Position numbers and translations under genes: made by a program | Shown: positions 43,601-54,899 of the stretch, one piece after another | Layout of the letters: each line of letters begins with the position of its first letter | How positions within the stretch are numbered: the first letter of the stretch is position 1 | Notes under the pieces: model-generated | Database searches by the model: none | What the model saw: only the letters and a program-made list of their open reading frames with translations | What the model was told of the DNA's origin: nothing | Assembly (NCBI GenBank): GCA_021613535.1 | Contig: CP075494.1 | Span: 3,472,001-3,536,000, forward strand | Source: Adineta vaga | Taxonomy: Eukaryota; Rotifera | Reading direction: 5' to 3' | DNA: 64,000 nt

Positions 43601-45840
43601 GGTATACAAGGCCGATTTGTTTGAATATCGAGTGGATTCGATACATTTGCTAATAAACATGGATATTCCCATGTTAAATTACATATGTTATTAAAAGGAT
43701 AATGTTCTTTTGAATGTTTAATTTGACATTTTGATTTCAAATTCTTCAAATTAAAATATTGTCGATTATGATCAGAAAAATGTTGAATAATAAATATTCC
43801 TTGTTCATCTGAACCATCTGGACAATCCCATGATTGATCGCAAATATATGAAGCATGAATACATTGCCCAGATAAACATTGATACTGACCTGGTAAACAT
43901 ATCCACTGTTGACAACCGATGGGTAATTCATCTATCTTTGTTGTTGTATCCCACAATGCATCACAATAATAAATATATGGTATAACAGTTTCTGATGGAA
44001 TTATTCGGTCATGATTTTCAATATATAAACGAATGGTTCGACAAGCTTCTTGATCTCCTATTGTACATCTTAATGTTGAAAATGCTATTCCAGTACCATA
44101 GAAAAGCATATCATGATAATTGAAACATCCAGCAGTTCTTTTAAAATACAATTCTTTCGCTAAATAACATGTCGGCTGTTCGGATGAACATTGAAAACGA
44201 TGTTTATTAGATAAACACTTTGGTATACTTCTATTACCGATAATTTCATCAAGTGAATCATAACAATCGATCATTCGATCAAGTAGACGATGATCGGATA
44301 TACATTCACGTGATATTTCACATACATCATCGAATGTAGAAGGTTTTCCAAGAAAATTACTCTCATTATGATAACAATCTTGATGAAAATGTGGAGCATA
44401 CATTGATTGATTTTGGTGTGTTAAATCTTGATTAAAATTACACCAAGAAAAATCGTATTGAAACATACGAATAAATTCATCGTTCATTGAGAAAGATGTT
44501 ATATTCTCTTGATTAAAAGTTAAATGAAATCCTCGACATCTAAGACTTCCAAGAAGAAAGAAACTTTCAGGCTGAGTATCATACCAATTCGTATGATTAC
44601 GAGCATACATTGTATATGTTAGGATATTTAATAATCGCCCACGAGGATAAATAATCCATGCTGATGAACATATTTTATTGATGAATTCTTTGCAATCATT
44701 ACCAAAACAAGGACACCAAGGTGCGCGTCGAAAAACAAGAGCACATTTAATTAACCAAATGCATTGCCGATCCTGTGACCAATAATTAAAATCATTGATT
44801 TCATCGATATTAACATTATAAGCAGTAAAAGCAAGACAACGACCTTGTTTATTTGTCCATAATGGTAAGCTTCGAGATAATTCACATTGATATAAATACT
44901 CTCTATATGTGTCGCATTGATCATTTAAAGCATTGATTTGTTGAAAAGGTGTCCGAAAAACATACGGTATACATTTTCCATCACCACATGAAAATTGATT
45001 TCGATAACACAAATGTTCATCACAATGAAAACTTGAAAATGTCAATCGACAATTAGTTGGACTTTTCACCTGTTCATCACTATGATCCATACAATCCTGC
45101 TGTCCATCGAGAAAAAATTCCTCCGGTATACACATGCCATTCAAACAGCGATATTCCTCTTCTTCACATTCATTAAATTCTAAAAGATCACAATTCTCTT
45201 CATCCCATCCATCTGTACACTGTTGTCGACCATCACAAATATTTCGATAATCCAAACATAATAGACCTGAATCACATTTCAATGTTGTATAACATAATGT
45301 ATGCCCATACATTTGTTCTTTATGAATATTAAGAAAAAGACCTTTTTGTTTTAATTGTTCATCAAGATCATTCTGAATATTTGAATGAAAGTATAATTCA
45401 TATTCACAATATTTACCAAATGTATTAGGTTTTTTACATTCACATAGAATTTCATCTGTTGGATGTTTACTATTGTTTAAGAACTTTCCATAACCATCGG
45501 CTACTTCAATACTTGAGCTCCATTGCAGAATTTCTTCCATACTAACATTTTGTTCACGTAATTCTGAAAATCGATGTGTTGTAGAATCTGGTGCACATGT
45601 TTCATTCTTTCGACTTCGAGATTTTAAATCACCATCTCGACGACAGAAAGGGACGAATAGATCGGATAATTTATCTTGGTAATACACACAATCATATGCT
45701 TCAACATTCCTTTCATCTTCAGTATTGTATATAAAAACTAACAGATCAATCGATCGTACAAAAACGACTATTATCAACACGAATTTAACGATTAATACTG
45801 AGTTGAACATTCTAAAAAGAAAAGTTAGATACTCGCCCAT
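40675..45840 (-). CDS. LDLa/EGF-repeat protein with C-terminal 7TM receptor domain
   Basis: Two exons: complement(join(40675..41927, 41982..45840)). The 54-nt intron starts GTAAAAG and ends TTCTATTCAG, giving 1703 residues from 45840. The second in-frame Met (45810, MFNSVLIVKFVLIIVVF) better fits a signal peptide. The ectodomain has LDL-receptor class A repeats near residues 190-220, 224-256, 275-310 and 655-690 (for example CDQSWDCPDGSDE). More degenerate Cys modules lie between. EGF-like domains follow near 930-960 and 1075-1190 (CQNGFYGKTC, CQCTDRFYGKHC). Exon 2 adds one more EGF (CLCPRCYYGHVCEF), then seven TM helices from about 1393, with DRLHLVLYPS after TM3. It is an adhesion-like receptor of a class expanded in rotifers; the ligand is unknown. 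The gene is complete. Confidence 0.88.
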
Positions 45841-45848
45841 ATGGAAAT

Positions 45849-45877
45849 TGAGGGTATGGGTGGGTGTGAGGGTCTAT
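45849..45877. repeat. G-rich arm (copy 10) directly upstream of the receptor gene
   Basis: TTGAGGGTATGGGTGGGTGT followed by GAGGGTC. It has the TTGAGGGT start of better copies but no clear C-rich partner. It begins 9 nt from the receptor start at 45840. Confidence 0.5.
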
Positions 45878-45879
45878 AG

Positions 45880-47020
45880 TCATCTATTACTAATGTCAAG
45901 CTTTTGCGTGTATATGCACCGATGAGCTCTAGGTTTGGGATATACGAAGGTCTAGTAGAATGTATCATTGTCTCTTTCAGGATTGAGTCGAGCGGGATCT
46001 AAAGAACTGACGCGTTACTAATTGTTATTATTTATCTAAAAAATGCACTCCATGAAATGATTAAATATCGTTCTAAAAATACATGAAAAAATCAACTATA
46101 ATCTTTCTAAACTATGTAGTAATTAGATGCATAAACAGATAGAAATTTTTAGTGGATTATATTAAATTAATAAATATTATCCAATTTGTTCGAGTATAGC
46201 TAAAAATGACTCCTAAACACATAGTTTTGTCTTTATCCAAAAAATGTGTGTGGATCGTGTTGTTGGCCTTTTCAGAGTTATATGGGGTTTTACGTAGGAT
46301 TAGAAGAAAAATATTCTCACAATTAACTGTTCAGATGTTTGGTGTTTATCGTAGTTTCATCATTCTAATTCATATTTGCAGTGCGAGATATTTTTACTTG
46401 AGAACCTATTCCAGAAAAAAATAGTGATCTCTATGGAAGTTGATTTTCTCCTCTCTTACCTTTCATAAATAAATACAAATGACTTCTTTTAGTTTTCAGA
46501 AAATCTGGAGGAATTATATAGATATAACCTTTTTCTCTCGTTCTGAAGCGAAGAAAAAATGATTTCATGAAGTAATTTCAGATTAGTATACGCAACTGAT
46601 ATCCATTAGAGATCTTATCTGTAAAAATATCAACATAAAAGAAACGGAAATTTGTTTTATAAAAATAAAACAACACATTAGATATTCAACCATACCGATG
46701 TGCCTTTTCATCAAACTTATGTTTATCGCGATTGTGCACGAACACAGTAGTGAGTCAAATGATTAAAACTTTGAGCGATAAAATCTGTTTTTGACCATTT
46801 GAATAAAAAATTTTCTTTTTTTGTTGATTCATGTCGTTATGACGCGATACCAGTAGATACATTACCTCTACTTTTCTTTCATCTGATTCTTTTCCGATGG
46901 ACATACTTTTGTTTGGAGCTAGGTCAGAAAGTTGCGGATATATCGTTGCGAACACAGAGTACTACATGACCAAAAAGTTGAAAAGTCTATACAGATAAAA
47001 CCTCATTTATGTGTTTTAAA
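45880..47020. other. intergenic, no supported gene
   Basis: An ATG-initiated frame at 46206-46424 (72 residues, basic) has no recognisable feature and I treat it as chance. Nothing else seen. Confidence 0.4.
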
Positions 47021-47023
47021 CAA

Positions 47024-47079
47024 TGTATGGATATGAGCGTAAAGTTAACAAATCTCACACACCATACCCACATTCACCT
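47024..47079. repeat. G-rich/C-rich inverted repeat (copy 11)
   Basis: GTATGGATATGAGCGT faces CTCACACACCATACCCACAT. About 125 nt upstream of the NHL gene TATA box. Confidence 0.5.
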
Positions 47080-47204
47080 ATAGCTAAGACGGTCTTCCGT
47101 AAGTAGTTAATATGATTCAGCAAAAATAATCTGCATTATCATTCGTTAGTCAATAATATCAAAGTGTTTCAAAAAAGAAACAATGATGTTCTGTTATCTT
47201 TCTG

Positions 47205-47213
47205 TATATAAAA
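47205..47213 (+). promoter_or_regulatory. TATA box of NHL-repeat gene
   Basis: TATATAAAA, 48-56 nt before the ATG at 47261, a position consistent with a short 5' UTR. Confidence 0.5.
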
Positions 47214-47260
47214 AGTAATGCGACATACACACATACAAATTCTTTTTATTCTATCTAGTG

Positions 47261-48478
47261 ATGATAATGCAACGTCAATTTTTATTCTTCTTCTTTTCAC
47301 TATACATCACAACTGTCGTGTCAAGTCACAGTGAGTATGGTCTGTCTCTATCGAAAGGTCAGTATCTCCTGTATCTGTATAAGAGTAAAAAATGGACAAA
47401 TCATATCATATTTTTAGCTGCACACAGTACTATAATGTCATGGACATCGGATGGCAAAACAGTAGCCGGTGGTAATGGTCCAGGTGGTGCGCTCAATCAA
47501 TTGAATGCTTCGTATGGAGTATTTGTTCAAGCAAATGATGATGTCTTTGTCAGTGATTATTTTAACAATCGAGTCGTTAAATGGGCGAAGGGTGCCTCGA
47601 CTGGCATCCTCTATGCGGGAGGTCAATGTGAAGTTAATCAACAGGATCATCTATGCAATCCTACTACTCTCACATTCGATAAGGAAGGCACTTTGTTTGT
47701 CACTGTTGAAAATAGCACAAACGGAGCCGTCATACGAATGAAGCGTGGAGCTGCCGGCACTGAAATGTTCATTACTGCTGATAGTTCTCTTTATGGCATT
47801 GTTTGGGATGAAAAAGAAGAATTTCTTTATCTTACCCATCATCGTGAGCATCGAGTAGTAAAATATTCAAAGGATGGACAATTCGTCAAAGTCGTTGCAG
47901 GAGGTAATGGTCGCGGAGCAGCTCTCAATCAGCTTGACTATCGTACGTAAACTTTCATTATACTCTATTTGCTAAATTGTTCATCTTTGATTTTCGTAGC
48001 ACGAGGTGTTGCCGTGGACCAAGATGGATCTGTCTACGTAGCAGATTCCAACAACCAGCGTTTAATGAAATGGACCGTCAATGCTGAACAAGGAGTTGTT
48101 ATTTTTGGTAGTCATGGTATTGGAAATCGGACTGATCAATTGGACACACCAGCCGCTCTTATTCGTGATAAAAGTGGAACACTTTATGTAGTAGATGAAC
48201 GTAATAATCGCATTATCGCTGTGCCTGTAGGTGCGCAAAATGGTACTGTTATTGCTGGTGGCAATAATCAACTCAATGTACCCATCTATTTGGCATTTAA
48301 CCAAAGGGGAGATTTGTATGTCAGTGATTCGAAAAATTTTCGAGTGCAAATGTTTACAATGAATAGCGATCCGATCAGTGACGGTGGTCACATTCTTGCA
48401 AACAAATCGATAATGTTCTTTTGTTTTCTACTATATGTGATAGATTTGAGCGCGCACTTGAAAATAAATGCTTTCTAA
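47261..48478 (+). CDS. secreted NHL-repeat protein
   Basis: ATG 47261 (or 47267) opens a signal peptide (QRQFLFFFFSLYITTVVSS). One certain intron is 47943-47999 (GTACGT to TTTCGTAG, 57 nt), joining LNQLDY to PRGVAVDQDG. A second likely intron, 47358-47417 (GTCAGT to TTTTTAG), is exactly 60 nt with no stop, so the protein is 366 residues if spliced and 386 if not. NHL blades repeat about every 40-55 residues: DVFVSDYFNNRVVKW, GTLFVTVENS, SVYVADSNNQRLMKW, GTLYVVDERNNRIIAV and DLYVSDSKNFRVQMF. Together they form a beta-propeller that binds proteins or glycans. Such secreted NHL proteins are abundant in rotifers. The C terminus (NKSIMFFCFLLYVIDL) is unexpectedly hydrophobic. Intact. Confidence 0.82.
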
Positions 48479-48510
48479 TCGAGGGTATGAGATACACCTA
48501 TCACTCTCAA
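48479..48510. repeat. short G-rich/C-rich inverted repeat (copy 12)
   Basis: TCGAGGGTATGAGATA faces CTATCACTCTCAAG. It starts directly after the NHL stop codon, so it would lie in the 3' UTR. Confidence 0.4.
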
Positions 48511-48775
48511 GATGGATGTGGCGGAATAAATATACGACAATTCTTACTCAATGAAATTGTAATATAAATATACGGATTCTACATGTTTCTCTCTAACAAC
48601 TATTTTTCTTCAAAACAATACGAGCTATTCGTAAATTATAACTATATATAATGTCACGAAATATTTATTAATATGAAGAAATTCTTAAATATGAAACTGC
48701 TTGAATATATAACACAATACAGAAGACAACAAAAATTTTCGGAATATCGATGTCGCCTGAAATTCAAATATACTA

Positions 48776-50577
48776 TTATTGGTTAGCACTAAAACGCATA
48801 TCCGGCGTTCCATCTGCTTTGAGTGGACCATCTCCACTCCCATCACCACCAATACTTTCGACACTATTGATCATTCCTAGGAAACAATGAAGATGAAATA
48901 CATTGATCAGAGAATAGCTTAGTTTTTATTTACCTGACGAAGATTCCGCAATTTCACCACTACCACCATTGAGTACATCATCACGACTAATTTCACCGGA
49001 TGCAACAGCATCTTGACTTGCATTGTACCGCATATCAGCTGTACCATCACTTTTAGTTGGGATGGCCGTATTAGTTTCGCTAATTTCGTCCGGTACTGTT
49101 GGATTCATACTTAACTGGCCTTCATCTGATGCCGAAACGTTTACTTCTAAAAAAGTCAAATAAAACGGTTTATTTGTTTGTATGATGTAGATTATGATGA
49201 ATAGAATACCTTGTTGATTTTCTTTGCAGCGCATATCTAAAGATCCATCAGTATTGAGATGTTGATCTTCATCATTAACCAAATTCTCTCGATTTTCAGT
49301 TAAACGCATATCAGCATTGTCTAACAATTCATCACCACTATCATTAGATGAAATATTTGGCGCAGTAATAACTTTATTTTCTACACAGCGCATATCGGGA
49401 GAAGCATCTATATTTAAATGATGACCTTGATTGTCAACCAAATCTTCTCGATTATCCTTCAAACGCATGTCAATATTTCCGTTTGTCTGATTGTTATCAT
49501 TACCTAATGAAGTATTAATTGGAGCTTCAATTTTATTTTCCTCACAACGCTTATCTAGCGTCCCATCAACGTTCAAACGATGGCCAGTTTCATTAACCAA
49601 CCTTTCTCGATGTTCTTTGGCGCGCATATCCTCTGATCCATCCTCATTCAAATGTTGTTCTTGTGTCTGTCTACTTTTATTAGTATGTACCATACGCATG
49701 TCTGGATCGCCATACTTGTTTCGATCTTGATTTGCTGCATATCGTTCGTCAACTGTACCATCTTGCTTTCGAGGATAATTAAAATGATGGTAATTGCTAT
49801 CGCACATGTATTTGCTATTTTCTCCGTACGGATTTTGTCTCCGTTCTCTTGGATTTTTCGTACTGGTCACATGGGGTTTATATGTTTCCCATCTCTTATC
49901 ATCAGGAACGAAATTCTGGTCAATAAGCTTACCGATACTTTGTGTCACATCTCGGATGGTATTACCTTGATCATTCTTCATTTGTATGATGTCAACTTTG
50001 CCATCTTTATCAATAATGGCACGTAAACTGTCACTTATCCTAGCATGTTTGCCTAGCACCAGAATTCCACGTGTTGCCTAAAAAACAGAACAGTCAGTAA
50101 GTTTGTAAATAAGAAATAGATTGAAGAACAAATTACTTTCGTTTCGCACATATCGCGACAGATCTTTTCGTACTCCCTCTTCGGTACTGATCTATGATAA
50201 TCTTTTGCATCGACAACTGCTGTATTTCTGCGTACACCATCACAACTCCATGCAATCATGAAATCAGGACGTATATTTGATCCATTTTGTGAAGGCTGAT
50301 GGTTTTGTTTTGGATGATAAACACAAATGTTCTTATAAGTTTCAGCAGCTACTCGTTGTGCTGCTTGATTGAGTATTTCACCTGTTAATTTTTCATGTTC
50401 ATACCAAGAGCAAGAATTTTTTAATGATACAGCAGCATTTTGTTCGTTCAATGTCAAACCTGCAGTTTGTTGCGTAAAATTGTTTATTGAATAGTTCGAT
50501 CCTTGAGTATCATCTTGCATAAAATAAATTCCCCAAGGATCGGAAAGAATCAGTTCGTTGTCATTATCTGTAGACAT
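48776..50577 (-). CDS. PD-(D/E)XK nuclease-like protein with C-terminal DMR repeats
   Basis: Four exons: complement(join(48776..48876, 48934..49146, 49210..50077, 50137..50577)), 540 residues, all GT-AG, introns 57-63 nt. ATG 50577 is preferred because a TATA box lies about 60 nt upstream; an upstream in-frame ATG (50658) would sit before that box. Residues about 60-185 look like a PD-(D/E)XK nuclease core: a helix (GEILNQAAQRVAAETYKN), IRPDFMIAW with PD at 104-105, then VVDAKDY with D123-x-K125, then a helix and GILVLGKHA. From about residue 240 come ten D-(M/K/E)-R units, often as LN-DG-(S/T)-(P/L)-DMR-x3-EN-x4-LV. They are highly acidic and Asn-rich; the last is DGTPDMRFSANQ at the very C terminus. 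There is no signal peptide. The nuclease call is motif-based; the repeat family is unknown to me. Confidence 0.78.
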
Positions 50578-50636
50578 TTTCTGACTTGAATAATTGATTG
50601 AAGGTGACGAAGTATGAATGAAGCAAAAGTTTGTGA

Positions 50637-50644
50637 TATTTATA
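50637..50644 (-). promoter_or_regulatory. TATA box of the nuclease-like gene
   Basis: TATAAATA on the minus strand, 60-67 nt upstream of ATG 50577. It argues for that start rather than the upstream in-frame ATG. Confidence 0.5.
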
Positions 50645-50699
50645 CCGAGTTCTGACATCACCAAATGAAATTCTGTCGTCTACTGGGGTTTTTCCCATT

Positions 50700-51500
50700 C
50701 TTTCATCGACGAGTGCCATTGAGTCGATAAAAAAAATCCAGCAGCCTCATTATTTTTTTATTTGTCGTTTTTTACTCAGTATAATGATGTAGATTTCTTT
50801 CCAGTCAGCAAAACGAATCAAATCTATGACAATACTCACATTATAACATATGCTTCCATACATTTTAAACGTGTTGAAAAATTTTCAGTTATAAATATGT
50901 TGCCTGAAATAACAAATAAAAAACAACAGCATGTCACATTTGAATTGATAGAAAGCAGTATTTTGATGTGGTGTTCATTCCATTTATCATGTTTTCTCTG
51001 ATGGTAACAAAGAATGGCTAAGAAAATGAATCTGAAATAAGACGAAATGATAGTATTTTTTCTCCTTCTGTAGTCCCTGAAGAAAAAGATAATATTATAT
51101 GCTGCATTAATGAAATTAATTCTATAATTTTTAAAAGGTTTTGTTTGCCGAATAAATATAGATATACATCTGATCAAACGATTAAAGGAATTCAATAAAT
51201 CTTATTATATTCAGACAAATGAAATCAAGAATGATATAGGGTGCGACTACGACGGAAGAGTGTAAAAATTACTTTGAATGCAAATATCTCATCAAGATCC
51301 TCATCTACACCCTTCCATTCACGATTCTATCCCGCATCTTTATTGGTATCAGTACGATGTAACTGTGATGTCCATATCCACATTTACATTCATATTCTTA
51401 TTTTGCTGACACATATAATAACTTGAACATAAAAATACAATGAATATTTTGCCCGCAAAGTGTTTCTGTTTAATTAAACATTTAAATCGTATTCTCAATT
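50700..51500. other. intergenic; weak G-rich/C-rich pair
   Basis: No gene recognised. GGGTGCGACTACGACGG near 51239 and CTCATCTACACCCTTCC near 51299 could be two far-separated arms of a decayed hairpin (copy 13). This is weak. Confidence 0.3.
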
Positions 51501-51522
51501 AAACTTTATTGATGAATATAAA

Positions 51523-52092
51523 CTAATAAGAAAGAGAATCTAATGTATGACCGTCCGGCATATCTGCTATTGACTGACAGAAAGTATGCAGACGAGTTAA
51601 TGTACCATTGGTTTGAATTGGTCCAGTTTGCCACCAATGAAAGTGAGCATTTGTTCCATCTCCGATTGGTGTTAGAGAACTGAATCCATGAATGCAGGAA
51701 CCATATGTTATTGTTTCCCGAAAAGTATGCATACCAGTTTGTGCCCAATAACCACCACAGTATGTGGGATTGCCATTTTGCCCATAATCAATTCTCCAAA
51801 TAAAATTTTTTGAATCAATCGTGAGATACACATCGAAACGTATCTCATTGCTGAATTGAAGTGCTTGTCCTTTCCATATTCCATCAATATATATTGAAGC
51901 TGATATGCAATAATGTTGAAAAGTTGTAATTGCAGCAAAAACTAACATATGAGGAAGTATGCCTACTTCCCTTCTAATTATTTCAATAAAAAGAAAAGAA
52001 AATATGAGAAGAATACAGAGAGAAGAATATACACGAATATGTATAGTTTTGTCGTCGTTATTATCTGCTTTCAGGTGCTTTTTTTTACACAT
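51523..52092 (-). CDS. orphan signal-anchored protein
   Basis: Intact single-exon frame of 189 residues from ATG 52092. A charged N terminus (MCKKKHLKADNNDDKT) precedes one hydrophobic helix at about residues 24-38 (LCILLIFSFLFIEII) and a second, weaker hydrophobic stretch (GILPHMLVFAAITTF). This suggests a type II membrane or internally cleaved secreted protein. The remaining 130 residues are rich in aromatic residues and beta-prone (YIDGIWKGQALQFSN, WRIDYGQNGNPTYCGGYW, HFHWWQTGPIQTNG) with four Cys. The compact, Trp-rich, Cys-paired look suggests a small beta-sandwich, possibly carbohydrate binding. This is inference; no family recognised. Confidence 0.6.
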   Translation of the reverse strand: MCKKKHLKADNNDDKTIHIRVYSSLCILLIFSFLFIEIIRREVGILPHMLVFAAITTFQHYCISASIYIDGIWKGQALQFSNEIRFDVYLTIDSKNFIWRIDYGQNGNPTYCGGYWAQTGMHTFRETITYGSCIHGFSSLTPIGDGTNAHFHWWQTGPIQTNGTLTRLHTFCQSIADMPDGHTLDSLSY

Positions 52093-52359
52093 CTATGACT
52101 ATCTGACTTATGTTCTCAATGTAAATCGTCATTAGAAGATAAAAGTTTGACTCATTAAATACTCTTTTTCGCGAAAAATTGTAGTCATTTTGCGGAGCTT
52201 GAGAAGTCATGAATTTCTAGAAACCCACAATATTTACAAACAATCAGAGCTAGACAGTTCAATTTAACAGAGATGGAAAAAAATCGAATACAAATTGTGG
52301 AACTGATGTATCAAATAGAGATTCATTTTAATAAAAATGAGTGTTAAGATAGCTGGAAT

Positions 52360-53080
52360 AAATTATATTCAGACATAGATTAAGAAAGAAATATTTAAGT
52401 ATCTTGAGCATTATGATATTTATGATGCATTTTTCAATCCTAATTATCGTTTTCAACATTTATCAAATGTTTCCCGTATCCACTTAAGATTAAATTTCGT
52501 TTTAAAGCTCCATTTCAACTGCGTACTACATTATAATGATATTATTTCGGAAATGATTTACTCATTAATGATTTTCTGAGACATTGCATCATTGATTCAA
52601 CATTTTATTTTCTTCAATCAATTATTCTTGCGGATGTTTCAGTCGAGTTAGTTGGGATGCTATACTTCTATTTAAAGTCTCTTCGTCAACTCTTTTCATT
52701 TGTCATACATATAAAAGGTGAGTGAAGCTGTGAACTTGCTTGTATCTATCCGTTAATTTCTTCTTTTCATGCATTGAAATATAACAAACTGTCATTGAAA
52801 ATACATGAACGTATAGATTTAAATCTCTAGATACCAGTCGCTATTAACCAATCAGTTAGTAACATCGAACACCTTTGATTTCTTGTTTGATATGATTCGT
52901 CGACTAACTTGTAAGAATATGGTATTATCATATCCAAATTTCGATATTGATGACTTAGTGACGCTACCGAATTTGACGTATCTGTATTTTTATTGATTGG
53001 GAAATATCATTTGAAGCAAAAATATATCTTCTCAATTCAAATTATTGATCATCAGCGAACACTACGATGAGTTGAGATAA
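52360..53080 (+). pseudogene. F-box protein relic
   Basis: Broken plus-strand frames read EIFKYLEHYDIYDAFFNPN and YRFQHLSNVSRIHLRL, an F-box resembling that of the gene at 29176-31055. Later come SVSNIEH, FDMIRRLT and MVLSYPNFDIDDLVTLPNLT, typical of the LRR-like middle of the same family. Several stops and frame changes intervene and no start is visible. It is a decayed member on the opposite strand. Confidence 0.7.
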
Positions 53081-53099
53081 ACTCTTTCTATACCTGTCA

Positions 53100-53848
53100 A
53101 TATCAGGATTATTATGAGCACAGGACTTTGAATTATGTAAATATATCGAAGTTGACTGAAGTTTTCTATTTTTTACAATCGATTTAGTGTTAAATGATTT
53201 TTCGATAGAAAACTACTTTATGATAAAAGCCCTATAATTCTACGTTTAAGAGTTATGTTATAGATAACAGTAGTATATTAATATTTTGTCTAATCTCGTT
53301 GAAGAAAATGAACTGAGCACAATCAATCAATGGAAGAAACAACTTTCACATTGATAATCATCTTTACTATTTTGAAGTTTTTCGGTGCTTAAAGATGAAT
53401 GAAAAACTTATAGATGCTGCATTTCATTTTCTTACTTTTCACTACGTGTTTATACAGTATAAATATGAAATTCAAATCATTCTAATGTCACACATAGAGA
53501 ACCGAAAGAATTACCAATGAATAATAAGGCTGAATGACTAGATCATAAACAAATAGAAGATAAAGATGCGCAGAAACCCGAGTTGATTGTTTTGATCGTT
53601 TTTGTGATTAGTCATTCTCTCTTGTTAAAATTTGTTGTTCTTGTTCCAAAAAAGTCACAAACTATACCGTTATAACACCCTTATTATCAAGTACAGCAGC
53701 AACTTTGATCACATCTCACCAACTACGTAAGTATCAGTGCAACGCTCCTCTATTTTCTACAAATGCCAATTTTAAATCAATTGCACATGGTTCCTTTTCG
53801 TCAAATAATCGTCAACATCTATCTGAAGATCATATTATACTAGTATAT
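53100..53848. other. intergenic, possibly the far end of the F-box relic
   Basis: No clear coding signal. The first 150 nt may still derive from the F-box relic. Nothing else recognised. Confidence 0.3.
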
Positions 53849-53849
53849 C

Positions 53850-53903
53850 ATTTTGAGGATAGCAATAGGAGAAAACGCTATTCACATCCTCACACCCTCA
53901 AAT
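53850..53903. repeat. G-rich/C-rich inverted repeat (copy 14)
   Basis: TTTTGAGGATAGCAATAG, spacer GAGAAAACG, then CTATTCACATCCTCACACCC and TCAAA. The ends TTTGAGG/CCTCAAA are complementary. The family orientation is shown by the terminal CACACCCTCAAA. Confidence 0.65.
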
Positions 53904-54049
53904 AACGTTTTGAAGTGGATTTATTCGATTTTGTTTGTACGAACAGAACAATTGATTTTTAACATTTTGTCGAAAACGATTGGATGAAATCAAGAATGTG
54001 TAACAACTTCCCTAGAACAACAAAAAACAGACATAAAAATATCAAACAA

Positions 54050-54873
54050 AGAATCAATTAACATACAGCTGAATAAAAGTAGGTTATCATACTTATAACT
54101 GTGGATGTAAAATATTCTATCAATTATCGATCGAAATCTGTAGCAATTCCATCTGTAATCAAACTGTGAGTAGTATAGATACCATATGGAATGAGACTGA
54201 TAACAACAAGTACGACTTGAACAAAAGTCATTTTTACTAGTTGACGATCAGCACGTGATTTAACGAGAACTCTTGTTTGTCGAATATTATTATAAGTTAA
54301 CCATCCAAATAGAATCAGAATTGAGCATGGTATTGCACAAACTACACTAAGTAGATAAAATATAATATAATCATTGTAATTTAGATTCACGATTGTACAA
54401 GTGTTACTGAATGATTTAATATCATAGAAGATAAGAATAGGTATTCCATGTAAGCAACAGATTAGAATAGTCATAAGAATAATTCAATGAGCCCATTTTA
54501 TATCACTCAAAATTCGAATAGAAACACTTTTTGATGTCACTAAAAATTGATCAATTGTTGCTAAACATGAGCAACTCATCGCAATGAGTGTAGGTGTAAT
54601 AAGAAAATAGTATCGTAGTTTACATCCTGTACGAGACATGCTAGTTAAATCAATTCCATAGCTTACACTTAAAATACGAGCAGGAATATTAAATAGGAGA
54701 TAAAGCAAATTGTCGATTGATCCAATAAGAAAATAAAATGCGCAAGGATTTGTACGATACATAGGCGTTCTTGAAAATACTAAAATATTGATTCCGTTTC
54801 CAATAACACTAAAAATTAGAAAGAAAAAGCCAATGTATGTTGTAAATTGTTGAGCATCGTATATTAATGTCAT
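54050..54873 (-). pseudogene. rhodopsin-like 7TM receptor pseudogene
   Basis: ATG 54873 starts MTLIYDAQQFTTYIGFFF. Hydrophobic helices TM1-TM6 follow in one frame (GFFFLIFSVIGNGINILVF, FYFLIGSIDNLLYLLF, TLIAMSCSCLATIDQFLV and others). TGA at 54484-54486 interrupts it after WAH at the start of TM4; the frame then reopens (ILICCLHGIPILIFYD) to TAA at 54124-54126, just before TM7. Beyond that stop, TM7-like sequence (SMITYFYSAV) is still readable to about 54060. Two nonsense codons and no frameshift suggest fairly recent decay. It is the type of orphan receptor common in rotifers. Confidence 0.8.
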
Positions 54874-54899
54874 GATGAGTTTTCTTAATGATCTTGTTA

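Noticed and set aside
46206-46424. ATG-initiated 72-residue frame
   Set aside because: Basic, featureless and without neighbouring exons or promoter; treated as chance.
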